64,000 bases of DNA, from contig CM039512.1 in the NCBI GenBank assembly GCA_022432975.1, positions 36,953,936 through 37,017,935 on the forward strand, read 5' to 3'. This DNA is from Begonia masoniana (taxonomy: Eukaryota > Streptophyta > Magnoliopsida > Cucurbitales > Begoniaceae). Positions 24,721-35,097 of the stretch are shown here, piece after piece (within the stretch, counting starts at the first letter, position 1; each line of letters starts with the position of its first letter). Under the pieces are notes generated by a model, which was not told the DNA's origin, did not search any database, and was given only the letters and a program-made list of their open reading frames with translations. A program made the translations under genes and the position numbers.

Positions 24721-24770
<50 letters not shown>

Positions 24771-24806
24771 TACGGGAAAAATAGGAATAGTGTAAGGGTC
24801 GTTACA
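22681..24806 (+). repeat. 3' LTR of element B, 5'-truncated
   Basis: From about 22685 the sequence matches the 5' LTR starting near 16790 (CCCTGCGAACTCTCTCCC), so the first ~420 bp are absent. It ends GGGTCGTTACA at 24806 next to the intact target duplication. The (TA)n tract at 24724-24769 is about twice as long as in the 5' LTR. Confidence 0.92.
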
Positions 24807-24811
24807 GTGTG

Positions 24812-26734
24812 CTTATGCAGAATGAGAAGGTGATAACATATGCTTCCAGGCAGCTAAAGTCGTATAAGAAGAATTATCTGACCCAAGATTTGGAGTTAGC
24901 TGCTGTGGTCTTTGCTTTGAATATCTCGAGGCATTACCATTATGGTCAGCAGTGCGAGGTATATTCAGATCACAAAAGTCTGAAATATATCTTCACTCAG
25001 AAGGAGCTGAATATGAGGCAACGGCGGTGGTTAGAATTCGTGAAAGATTATGATCTGGAGATTAAATACCACCCCGGTAAGACCAATGTGGTAGCAGACG
25101 CCTTAAGCCGAGTATCGACTTTAGTGTCAACGACGAAAATGGAGATGTCCAGGGAGTTGAGCATGGAGTTTCAGAGATTTGATCTAGAGTTGGTTTCGGA
25201 TGTGACAGCAGTAATGGCAGATCTATCCTTGAAGCCTACCATTTTGGAAAAGATTCGGGAAGCTCAACAGGGAGATTCGGAGTGCAACAAATTTAAGCTG
25301 AGTATGGTATCTGATGATCGGACGGAGTTCAGTTACTTAGATGATGGTATTCTGAAGTTCCGAAATCGATGGTATGTTCCCAGCAATGAGCAGCTTAGGA
25401 AGGAAATTTTAGTTGAAGCTCATTCTTCGAAGTTTTCTGTTCATCCTGGCAGTACAAAAATGTACAGAGATCTCAAGCAGCATTATTGGTGGCCCGGTAT
25501 GAAGAAATCAGTAGCTGAATTTGTAGAGACATGTTTGATTTGTCAGCAGGTAAAGGCAGAGCATCAGAGACCTGCTGGGAAGTTACAGCCATTGTCGGTT
25601 CCTGGATGGAAGTGAGACCAGATTTCCATGGACTTCATTGTTTGATTGCCTAGGACGACGAAGGGATTTGATGGCATATGGGTGATCGTAGATCGTTTAA
25701 CTAAATCAGCCCATTTTCTACCGGTGAAGATGACTTACAGTATGGATCGGTTTGCTGAACTTTACATTCAGGAGATTTTGAGATTACACGGTGTGCCGAC
25801 TTCGATTGTATCAGATAGGGACCCAAGGTTCACCTCCAAGTTGTGGAAGAGTCTACATAAGGTGATGGGGACTCGGTTGAACTTCAGTACTGCTTTTCAT
25901 CCTCAGACGGACGGACAATCTGAGTGTACTATTCAGATTCTTGAGGATATGCTCTGAGCTTGTGTGCTGGAGTTTCAGGGTTCCTGGAGTAAGTATTTAC
26001 CTTTGGTAGAGTTCTCATATAACAATAGTTATCAGGATACTATTGGTATGGCCCCATACGAGGCTCTCTATGGAAGGAAGTGTAGATCACCTCTTTAATG
26101 GGACGAGGCCGGAGAATATAGTTTGATTGGTCCTGAAATTGTACAGCAAACTATAGATAAAATCAAATTCATTCGGCAGTGTATTTTGACAGCTCACAGC
26201 AGACAGAAGAGTTATGCAGATGGTCGAAGACGTGAGCTGAAATTTGAAGTAGGAGATGAGGTTTTCCTGAAAATCTCTCCATTTAAGGGCGTAATGAGGT
26301 TCGGGAAGAGAGGGAAGTTGACTCCGAGGTATGTTGGACCGTTTTCGATCATGAAACGAGTAGGAGAGACGACATATCAGTTAGAGTCATCTGCTTCAAT
26401 GGGGGGTGTGCACAACATTTTCCACGTATCGATGCTACGAAAATGCCTAAGGGATCCATCTCATGTAGTGGTGCAGCAGGAAGTTGATGTGCAGCCCACA
26501 TTGTCTTACGAGGAGAAACCAGGGAATATTTTGGATTATGCAGTGAAGAAGTTGCGTAACAAAGACATTCCACTGGTGAAGGTGCTGTGGCGCAACCACA
26601 ACGTTGAGGAGGCAACGTGGGAGCGACAGCAGGACATGATGGAGCGCTATCCTGAGCTCTTCAGGTACGCAAATTTTGATGACAAAATTTTTGTAAGGAG
26701 GATGGATTGTAACACCCGGAAAAAATTCCTATAA
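24812..26734 (+). pseudogene. RNase H-integrase-chromodomain of element A (second part)
   Basis: This continues the A frame exactly after B and one copy of GTGTG are discounted. RNase H finishes with [15 protein letters not shown] near 24970-25015. The integrase H2C2 zinc region ([20 protein letters not shown], then [14 protein letters not shown]) is at about 25440-25565. The DDE core follows (SAHFLPVKMTY, SDRDPRF, QTDGQSE), then the GPFSI and NIFHVSMLRKC blocks, and a chromodomain near 26530-26670 (LRNKDIPLVKVLWRNHN, then TWERQQDMM). In-frame stops are TGA at 25613, 25643 and 25955 and TAA at 26096. No frameshift is seen. The frame runs through the purine tract and ends within the 3' LTR at 26734. 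The chromodomain places A in the chromovirus branch, Tekay-like. Confidence 0.9.
26692..26708 (+). promoter_or_regulatory. Polypurine tract of A
   Basis: GTAAGGAGGATGGAT immediately precedes the 3' LTR TGTAACACCC. It would prime plus-strand DNA synthesis. Confidence 0.7.
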
Positions 26735-29144
26735 CTTGCGTAGCCTTAGGTTAGACGTGTTAGGAGAGTTTAATTATTCAAGTTTAATGTTGTGCATTGA
26801 AGTGAAAGAGAAAGGGAAGAAATGTGGTTTGACAATTCAAACTAAAGGGTTTGAAAATTCAAATGTTTGCATATCAACCAATAAGAAAATTCAAAGGAAA
26901 TTTACATGAAATAATTGAATGGAAAATGTGGGAATGAAAAGGTGTTCACGTTGGGAATTTGAAAGGAGAAAAGGTGAGGTTGAATTACAATTTTAAAGAA
27001 ATTGGGTGGTGAAATTAAAAAGTGAAAAAGTGATTTATAAAAGATAGAAAAGTGAGGATTTAAAGACAAATATTGTCTTCCTCTCCTTCCTCCATCGTAG
27101 CTCTTCCATTTCTAGGGTTTCCTTCTCTTCCTCATCAACTTTTGCAAGAATTTTGAGGTTTTTAGAGTGTTTTGTGAGGTGTTGTGTAGGGTTTGGGAAC
27201 CCTAATTCATGGAGTCTGAATTTTTACTTTAGATGTTAGATTTCTTTCCCAAATTGATGATTTGGTGGTTGAATGACTTGGTTTAGGTGGTTTTTGGAAA
27301 GAAATTAAAGATTTGAAAGTAAGTTTGGAAACTTGGTTTTTACAATTAAGGTGGCCGATTCTGTTTGCTGGTTTTCGGATTGGCTAAGTGATTTATTTGG
27401 TTAATTTAAGTGTTTCAATGGGTAGTAGACGTGTAGAGGTTTCCGAGTTGGGGTGGCACATCAAAATCCATTGAAAAACGAGAAAGTTATGGCCGTTTGT
27501 ATGTGGACGGTAAACATCGGGTTTGAGTGTTTAGGTTGAATTGTGATTTAGTTTTGGTTAGTTTAAGTTAAGAATTTCCTTAGCGTTTGTTAGGAATTAC
27601 TAAGTTAAGTTTTCGTTATTTTAGGTGATCGAGCTAGTGAATTATCGGACGAAGTGGACAATTGAAATTTGAGCAACCAGGTAAGTAGCGGATGAGTGTT
27701 TGTTGCCTTCCGGCCTATACCATAGAACGGTAGAGATTGTTTGCTTGTTGCTGTGTTTTAATTTGTGTCATGCATCATTGTTTTCAAAACTACGAAACCA
27801 CGTGTTTTGCATGTGTGAGTGGTGAGGATGAAAGATAAGATATGATATGCAACTTGGTCTCGAGCAGAATAGCTTCGTCGGGCAAGTGGCTCGTTGAGCA
27901 CCCCGCGAGGGATTTTACTCGAGATGCTATGCTAATTTACGTAATGTGTCGTGAGTATGAATGCCTCGACCTGTTCGTGATTGAAGGCACAATGAGGATT
28001 CTATGATCGATTGGGGGAGATTCGGTTGGCTGTAACCAGACTGTGTTAGGGCGTGTGCCTCTGGTCTTGCTCCGTGGATCAAGGCGTGGCCGTCCTGGAC
28101 TGTGTGGGGGCGTGTGCCTACTTGATTCACCTGAAAGTGAAAGACAAATGTAACCGAAATGAAAAGAAAACAACAGAGTGTGTAGAAACTGCATGTTAGG
28201 GTTGAGTCAAGCATATATTGATGTGTTGTGCATTATTTCCCTACTTGCTAAGCGTTAGGCTTACTTTTTGTGTTCTGTGGTGTAGGTGATGAGTTCTTTA
28301 CAGGTGAGGTAGATGAGACAGTCGAGGATTAGGCCGCAGTCAGAGGAGTACGGAGTTCGCCGGTGCAAGCTATTGTCGAGGCGTCTGGACCACTGTCTTC
28401 CTCGGGTAGTGTGGGAGGTGAATGTTTTGGTGTCAATGGTTTTGTTTGTAAATGTTTTGTACACGTTGGTTTTGAGAAAAAGTAGAAGTTTTAGTACATC
28501 GTATTTATAAATATTTTCATAACTATTTTGGAGATTTGGAAGTTGGTTATGTTGTGGATATTGGGTGTATGTATTTGGGATTTTAAACTGGTTGGATTTC
28601 CGATTTTAATTGCAGGTTTTGGTTTAATGAATTTTAGGCGTTACGCCGCTGGTTTTGATTTTAAAATCAAGAACGTCGGGTTTACATTCTCTATTTTTGT
28701 TATTAATCGTTTTAAGTCATTTTTCTAAAATTTTTACGGGACATGAAGGTTGGGGTGTCGAGAGTATATGGTAAAAATTTTAGAATTTTTGGAAGTATTC
28801 GGCTCGGGGAAATGTGAATGAAAAGTGGTAAAGGTTGGGTGGGGCAGCGCAGGGTGCACAGGGTGCAGGGCGCGATTGGCGAAGGCGATCGATCGCGATC
28901 GCCACCGAGAGAAACTCGGGCACTGTAGCACCCGAGAGGGTGGCGATCGATCGCCACTGAGAGGAAAAAAAAAATTTGTAAAATTTTCTTATTTCTGAAT
29001 TATTTTACCCCGACATTTTCTGACGTATTTTAAACGTATTTTGGGCACGTTTCTCAATAAATTTGAGATTTATAAAATTATTTTAAACGTCGTTTTAAAA
29101 ACGGGATTGGTTAGCAAAGTAGCGCACCGAGTCGGGGCGTTACA
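26709..29144 (+). repeat. 3' LTR of element A
   Basis: A 2436-bp uninterrupted LTR, TGTAACACCCGG to CGGGGCGTTACA. It has the TATA-like box at 27036-27042 and the GATCGATC module at about 28880-28965. It serves as the uninterrupted reference that proves the S2 insertion in the 5' copy. Confidence 0.93.
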
Positions 29145-29149
29145 AAATT

Positions 29150-29348
29150 ACCTTCTTGCCCTTCCATTGATTTTCTATTTGTTTCTCCACTTATTTCGTT
29201 TTCTCCAAATTTTTATATTTCACTATAAATTCTAATTTATCATTAAGGCTTCATTAAAACTTTCCGTTCGCAAAACGGACTTAGTTTGACATATTTACAA
29301 AAATGTCATTATTTATTGGAATAATAAAATCCCGTAAAATCGGGTGTT

Positions 29349-29351
<3 letters not shown>
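29150..29351 (-). repeat. 5' LTR of element C, outer end
   Basis: This is the continuation of the LTR at 5730-8711 beyond element A. It ends GGGTGTTACA at 29351, which on the minus strand is the LTR start TGTAACACCC. The adjoining CACAC at 29352-29356 is the candidate target duplication, whose partner should lie upstream of the window. Confidence 0.85.
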
Positions 29352-29356
<5 letters not shown>

Positions 29357-29405
<49 letters not shown>

Positions 29406-29419
29406 GAGAGAGAGAGAGA
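29357..29419. repeat. (GA)n microsatellite
   Basis: About 30 GA dinucleotides with one GG interruption near 29393-29395, directly outside the LTR of C. Confidence 0.95.
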
Positions 29420-29891
29420 TCAGGTAAAAACTTGGTAGCAATTTTGTAAGGATGTCTCTAGGTGAGTGTCAATCGAATAGCTACTAGACTCATGAAACAA
29501 GCCATGGGTGCCTTGATTTAAGTGTTTGGGTACCGAACCAAGCATTCACATTTCTTAATCGGGCATCAACAAAAGCACACATTTAAATTCTTTAGTCTAA
29601 CGGGGACTTCCTCAAAATTCCTTGGATGCTCGCACATGTCCTTGGGCATCCGAAGTGGATGTACTTAGCCAAAACATGTCTTCGGACTGGTCGTCTGCGA
29701 TTGCTTTACCTTCTACACTTGGCTAGAGTCTATGCTTCTGCATTCTATCGTCAGGCGTCCGCAACCAATACATGCTACTAGAACTGCGCATTTTCAAGGC
29801 TTACATCTTATGCATAAGTTAGTATTGAGGTTCCACAGCACAATTCTAGGTTTATGCAATAGTCTAAATTTTGATGCTTTTGATTGAGTCG
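29420..29891. other. Unassigned sequence between C and D
   Basis: No reading frame, LTR end or repeat that I recognise. It is the pre-insertion target DNA of element D, and its last five bases (GTCGT) are the D target duplication. Confidence 0.5.
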
Positions 29892-31174
29892 TTAATAACT
29901 CTTGAAAAAGAGTTATTTCATAATTGTATTTTGTAAGTATATTGCTAAAATTCAATGATGAATCTAATAAAACTTCATGTTTTGTCAGCGTGTCTACAAC
30001 ATTTAGCACACCATTAGTTTTTTTACAAATAGTTATTTATATTTTTTTAAAAAAACTGATTCATAATTGATATTTATTGTAGATTGATGCTGATAAGTTG
30101 ATGTGGAGGCCACTACATCTCAAGAATAAAGAAAGGGTTATGGTTGTTGAAAGTAAATATCCAAAAGATGTTAGAGAAAGAGAAATTGCTAAATCAGAAG
30201 AGAGAACTGGAGTTGAGAAAATAGAACAAAGAAAGAGAAAGTTGTTTGGGAGTTCTAAAGTTGAATTTGGAAACGAAAGAGGATAGTCCAGAGGGAAGGA
30301 AGCTTTAAAAAGAAAGCCGAATATTTGAAAACGGTCATCCAACAGTAAGTAGAGAAAAAAAGAGAAGAAGGCTTCTTTCAAATTTGCAAATCTAGGGTTC
30401 CACCAAGAAGAAGCATTGCTCTAAATAGGGAAGAATAATTTCTATTATTTCTTCTTATCTTAATTATGTTTACTTCTCTACTGTATGTTTTTTCTTTCTC
30501 TTCTATGAGCTAAACATTTAGTAGCCAGAAAGAAGAAGTACTGAACAAAATAATTTTTTTGATTTGTTGCAATATCAAGTTGAATAATTCAATAGATGCT
30601 TATTTATTATTTATTCAACTATACTAAAGGTATAAATAAATACTATGATTTCTATTTTATATGACCTAAAATAAGAATTAGACTTATAATGAATTGTGTG
30701 AATTATTAACTCATAATTAGTATATCGTTAATTCCAAGTAATTTCATATTTATCTGCTTAACTCACGTGACTATATAGAATTGTACTTTATTGAATTCTG
30801 TGTAATATTTATTTTTATAGTTTTGAAGAAAGATGTAATATGAATTAATCAAATACTTATGACGAGGCTTGATTGAATAAGATTTTTCTAAGTCATTCAT
30901 TTTGATGATGCATGATTCACTACAGCTTTTGTAGTAAGAATTAAATAGTGAGGGAAATTGAATCTAGACCATACTTCTCTTTTTTAAATTTCTTATCCAA
31001 ATCATTGTTGTTTCTTTCAATAATTTATTATTTTATTTTCATACCGAATTGTTTTTTTTTAATTGATAATATTTACATTGATTTAATTTTGATATATTTG
31101 TCTTTGTGGGATTGATAATCTATATACTACTTGATTGGGATACGTACACTTGTGTGCTGTTGTTTTTTACAACA
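29892..31174 (+). repeat. 5' LTR of element D
   Basis: 1283 bp, TAATAACTCTTG to TTTTACAACA. It is AT-rich. The pair differs by many substitutions and small indels from the 3' copy, in contrast to the similar LTR pairs of A, E and F. Confidence 0.85.
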
Positions 31175-31180
31175 AATTAT

Positions 31181-31198
31181 CTGTGCCTTTCCTGGGGA
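31181..31198 (+). promoter_or_regulatory. Degenerate tRNA-Asp primer site of D
   Basis: CTGTGCCTTTCCTGGGGA matches about 12 of 18 positions of the tRNA-Asp-type primer site usual for Athila elements, six bases after the 5' LTR. Confidence 0.6.
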
Positions 31199-31344
31199 TA
31201 ATATTACCAAATATTTCTACTTTCGTAAGAGAAAAGAAAAATAAAAAAAAATATATTTTCTCACGTTTTTCTTGGTTTTTTTCTTAGGTGCCCAAACTTT
31301 AATAAAGAACGCCACATGATAATCAGAAGCTAGTTCCATTCAAT

Positions 31345-31963
31345 CCTGCAATTGAGAGGACTTTCCGAGAGTTGTGTAGAAGACAATAACACCTCAGTTG
31401 TTTGAAGGAGGAAACATGAATTCTAAAGCTGCACGAAGAAACAAGCAGAACAACATTGATGAAGAAATAGAACGGCCAATTCAGAATTATGCAATTCCAC
31501 ACTTGGAAGGACTAAACCTTGATGTTGTTCGGCCAGGAATTTCAGCTGGACAGTGTGAGCTACGACCGTTGATGTTCCCAATGTTGTAGACTACTGAATA
31601 GTTTAGTAGCATGGCTATGAAAGATCCACATCTTCACTTGAAAGTATTCCACGTGCTCTACGATTCATTCGTGCTCTAAAGAAGACTTAGAGAAGCTCTA
31701 AGATTTAAATTGTTTCTGTATTCACTACAGGAGCGAGCTTGATCGTGGTTAAATTCATTGCCATTGACTTTGTGACAACTTGGGATGAACTAGCTCGAAG
31801 ATTTTATATAATTGCTCTGATAAAAAATGCTCAAATAAGAAATGGAATATTGACTTTTCAACAATAGGACGGTGTATTTGTTTATGTGGTGTGGGAGAGA
31901 TTTAAAGAATTAGTAAGACAATGCCTAAGCATGGAATTTCGCAGTGGATTCAACTAGAAACTT
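31345..31963 (+). pseudogene. gag (first part) of element D
   Basis: Fragments in shifting frames match Athila gag: KLVPFNPAIERTFRELCRRQ near 31328-31390, DPHLHLKVF near 31622-31650, WDELARRFYI near 31782-31815, and RFKELVRQC near 31897-31925. Stops and frameshifts are frequent. The frame is cut at 31963 by element E and resumes at 40747. A short open frame at 31398-31589 is part of this remnant, not a separate gene. Confidence 0.75.
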
Positions 31964-32653
31964 TGTAACACCCAGTTCTATCAAACTAATTTTACATTCT
32001 TTTAATTAATGGTACACTTTATTTGGTAATAATAAAAGTAAGGTTAATGGATGACTAGGCGAGGGCATAGGGGTAATTGAAAATTTAAAAGTGGATAACG
32101 TATTTAAGGAAAGAGGTTTTGGGTTTAATGCTCTATAGCCGCCATTGTTTCCCAAATCATTTTCGACTCTTAGCTCCTCAGCTCAGCAGAGTGCGCTAGG
32201 AGGTCCTTCTCCGATTTTCCCTTCGACTTAGGTGAGTTTTACTAAGGTAACTTACTGCATTATGATTATAGACAATAGAGGAGTATCGTAGATGCATGTT
32301 CCTGGGAAATGCAGGGCGTAGGAGTTGAGTCGGGTCTCGTATGAATCGGGGATGCACATAGGACAGAGTCCCAAACTAGCTCCTAGGGTTTCTGAATGGT
32401 ATAGGATGAGGTCAGTGAAGATCTAATTGGTATTCTATTTATGACTCTAGGTGAGCAAGGCTTCTAAAGTAGTTGAAACCGAGCTTTTCCAGGGAGCCAG
32501 GTAAGTAAAGTATACTTGTGTCTTCGGGCCTACATCACAAAACAGTAGGATTGTGTATGCTTGATTGTGGTTGTATGTCATGCATCATATTTTAAAAATA
32601 TACGAAAATGAATTTACATGAAATGGCATGGTAAGGAATGAACAGACTGTAAC

Positions 32654-32848
32654 AGTTGTTAAGGGAACTAATCCGTCCCTTAATCAAGAGAGAGGATGTA
32701 TGACTTTGGGAGAAGTGATCCAACTCCCAATTTCACAGGGGGATCTGAACAATTTGTTAAGGGAATTAGTCCGCCCCTTAATCGAGAGAGAGGACGTATG
32801 ACTTTGGGAGAAGTGATCCAACTCCCAATTTCACAGGGGGATCAGATC
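32654..32848 (+). repeat. Two tandem ~97-bp repeats in LTR E
   Basis: Each unit begins TGTTAAGGGA and contains GACTTTGGGAGAAGTGATCC and CAATTTCACAGGGGGATC. The same pair is in the 3' LTR at about 39404-39598. GTTAAGGG and CCCTTAAT within each unit can pair. Confidence 0.9.
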
Positions 32849-33394
32849 ATAAACGAATGCATATGCAACTGAGATGAGAAAGTATAAATTTGCATGTTTA
32901 GAAATTTATGTTCAGCATTTCATTCATTACTGCTTTACTTACTTAGCATTAGGCTAATAGATAAGTTTTGTGATGTAGGTGCTAAGCTTTCAACAAGTGT
33001 ATTCCCTTAGTTTATTGAGGAATAGGTGAAGTTGGAGGAGCACTTCTATGCTACGGTTAGGTGCTCTGATGAGGTGGTTTAACTTTTGTCTAAATGAGAG
33101 TTTTCAGTGGTTAGGTATTCTGATGAAGTGTTCTGAGAATTTTAATGATAGTAGAAGTTTGATACTTCTTTTAACGCTTCTGTGATCTTCTTTTCTAGAT
33201 TTAGAAATATGATTTGATTTCGATTGTAGCTTGCTATTCTGAATTTTTAAGAATTGTGGATTTGTGTTGATCAGAATGATTTCAGCAAAATGTACAAAAT
33301 CGTTTAGCAGTCGGATTACTCCTTATTAGAGTCTCTTTTTGGTCTATCGGTAGAAGTTGGGTGTTTTGTCTGCCGGCAGATGTTAGAGGATTGA

Positions 33395-33690
33395 ATCATC
33401 CGACTGACGTCATCGGATGATGTCTTCAGTAGAGGCCATCAGATGATGTCTTCGGTAAAAGCCATTGGAAGATGTAGGCAGTAAATTTGTTGTTTAGTCA
33501 TAAGTAGATGTGTAAAATAAGTTTTGTCATTTTGTGACCGGTGTGAGTTAGATGAGTGAATCATCCGGCTTACGTCATCGGTAGATGTGTATAATAAGTT
33601 TGTCATTTTGTGATCGGTGTGAGTTAGACGAATGAATCAACCGGCTTACGTCATCGGTAGAAGTGTATAATAAGTTTTGTCGTTTTGTGA
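33395..33690 (+). repeat. ACGTCATCGG-type direct repeats in LTR E
   Basis: Repeated variants of CTGACGTCATCGGATGATG and GGCTTACGTCATCGGTAGA, spaced about 80 bp, include the palindrome TGACGTCA once and TTACGTCA twice. The 3' LTR has the equivalent at about 40115-40400. It resembles, in the opposite orientation, the pre-array part of the F LTR. Confidence 0.75.
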
Positions 33691-34036
33691 TCGGTGGAAT
33701 CCTTCAGTTTCTGTTTCTGCCCCTTTTCGTCGACTTTGTTTAGCTGCAGATGTGTTTGACTCTTACGATTTTCAAGTTCTCACGCTTAAGTCTTGTTCTC
33801 TTCTGGCCGAATTATTTCTTAATATTTTAACCGATTATTCAAACATTGTTTTATAGCTCTGCTTAATTCTGTTTTGCTTAAAAGAATATCCGCGGCAAGA
33901 TTTTAAATGCTTTGAGATTTTAGAAAATGCCAAATTTTGACTTTAGAGCGAAGTTTTAAATTTGGTCCAAAGTTTCTCAGTTATGTTCGGATTATGTGTA
34001 ACGAATTGGGTTCAGAGAACTCGGGGCGTTACAGTA

Positions 34037-34048
34037 TGGTATCAGAGA
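34037..34048 (+). promoter_or_regulatory. Primer binding site of E (tRNA-Met)
   Basis: TGGTATCAGAGA, three bases after the LTR end; the last base differs from the TGGTATCAGAGC of A and B. Confidence 0.88.
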
Positions 34049-34116
34049 CATTAAGTTAAACCGTTCAAAAGATTACTCATCAGTGCTGATCGTCGCATGG
34101 GAGCACTCCAACAACT

Positions 34117-34176
34117 GTAAGTGTTTATGTTAGCCTTAGTTATTAGATGTTTATGAGAGTAGTTAACCCTATGCAG
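34117..34176 (+). other. Putative short leader intron of E
   Basis: GTAAGT at 34117 to CAG at 34174-34176, 60 bases, ending 13 bases before the gag ATG at 34190. Same place as in A, B and F. Confidence 0.4.
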
Positions 34177-34189
34177 GAAATCTAGTAAG

Positions 34190-35097
34190 ATGTCTAGACG
34201 ACCGGAAAGACCAAGAGTACCAAGAGAAATGCCCAACTTAAGAGCTGAGGAAGATCCTAGCGTGATTAGGCAGCTGACAGATCTGGTGCGTCAGCAAACA
34301 GACTTAGTGCGTCAACAGTCCGATCAGTTAGGTGTGCTGTTGAACCGATAGGTACAAGGAAGTGCTAACTCGAGTTCTAGCAATGAACATTCTGGAGATA
34401 GATTCAGGAGGCTACGACCACCCACGTTTGATGGACAGTCGTCTGATCCGCTGAGGGGTGGCTTAGAAAGATTGAGAGTATGTTTAGGTGTGCCAACATT
34501 GGAGAAGGAGACAAGCTCACGTTGGCAACGTTTCATTTGGCTTGTGATGCTCAACTCTGGTGGGAAACAATAGAGACCACCACTGATGTTTTGGCGATGA
34601 CTTGGTCACAATTCAGGGACATTTTCTATGAGAAGTATTTTAGCAGCACTGTTCAAACTGCAAGGAAGTTGGAATTTCTGAACTTGAAGCAGACAGGGTC
34701 TGTGGCCGAGTACAGCAGGCTATTCGAGTCCTTGTCCAGGTTTGCTGGATATTTTGCTCACAGGGACGAGGATAAGGTGTTCAAATTTGTGCATGGACTG
34801 AAGCCGAAAATTTACTGGGGAGTTAAATTTTGTGGTATTAAAGGCTTGACATTCAGTGAAGTTGTGTCCACTGCTCAGGAAGTGGAAGAAGCTGAAAGGA
34901 AGTGGAAGAAGCTGAAAGGAAGTGTGCTTGACCAAAGGAAGTCCCACAAAAGTTTATTCAGCCGCACCAACAAAGAGGAAGGAAGAGGCCAAGTGAAGGC
35001 CAGAATAGCCAAGGAACAGGAGGGAAGATGCAGAATTTCAAGAAATTTCCCAAGTGTCCTAAGTGTTCAAAGAACCACCCGGGCGAGTGTAGATTAG
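34190..35097 (+). pseudogene. gag of element E, broken
   Basis: ATG at 34190 starts MSRRPERPRVPREMPN, arginine/proline-rich like A. A TAG is at 34349. A frameshift near 34455-34480 moves the capsid region into the frame read from 34480 (MFRCANIGEGDKLTLATFHL, LWWETIETTTDVLAMTW, FLNLKQTGSVAEYSRLFESL). A 20-bp direct duplication near 34883-34924 (GGAAGTGGAAGAAGCTGAAA twice) lies in the linker, and another frameshift precedes the zinc knuckles, which read in the frame of 35028 onward. The capsid region is full length here, which shows the gag deletion in A. Confidence 0.88.

Larger units (their letters stand above)
16363..24806 (+). mobile_element. Element B: Tekay-type retrotransposon inserted in RNase H of A, internally deleted
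   Basis: The element starts TGTAATACCC at 16363 and ends GGGTCGTTACA at 24806. It is flanked by GTGTG (16358-16362 and 24807-24811), a perfect 5-bp duplication lying within the RNase H coding sequence of A. It has a complete 5' LTR, primer site, gag-pol remnant and a 3' LTR missing its first ~420 bp. Most of the integrase core, the chromodomain, the purine tract and the LTR start have been lost, so B is a defective copy. Its family is closest to C, H and S2 by LTR blocks. Confidence 0.92.
8712..29144 (+). mobile_element. Element A: full-length Tekay-type Ty3/gypsy retrotransposon with nested insertions
   Basis: The element begins TGTAACACCTG at 8712 and ends GGGGCGTTACA at 29144. Both sides carry the duplication AAATT (8707-8711 and 29145-29149), so it inserted into the 5' LTR of C. 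It contains a 5' LTR (8712-13690, interrupted by S2), a tRNA-Met primer site, one gag-pol reading frame (13849 to 26734, interrupted by B), a purine tract and a 3' LTR (26709-29144). Without the two nested inserts it would be roughly 9.5 kb, normal for Tekay elements. It is defective because of in-frame stops and an internal gag deletion. Confidence 0.93.
31964..34033 (+). repeat. 5' LTR of element E
   Basis: 2070 bp. A TATTTAAGG box at 32101-32109 is a possible promoter element (repeated at 38852-38860 in the 3' LTR). It holds a 97-bp tandem pair and a TGACGTCA/TTACGTCA-rich stretch near 33395-33690. Confidence 0.93.

Noticed and set aside
29357..29419. GA tract as a promoter or GAGA-factor site
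   Set aside because: It is a simple microsatellite outside an LTR, with no gene nearby.
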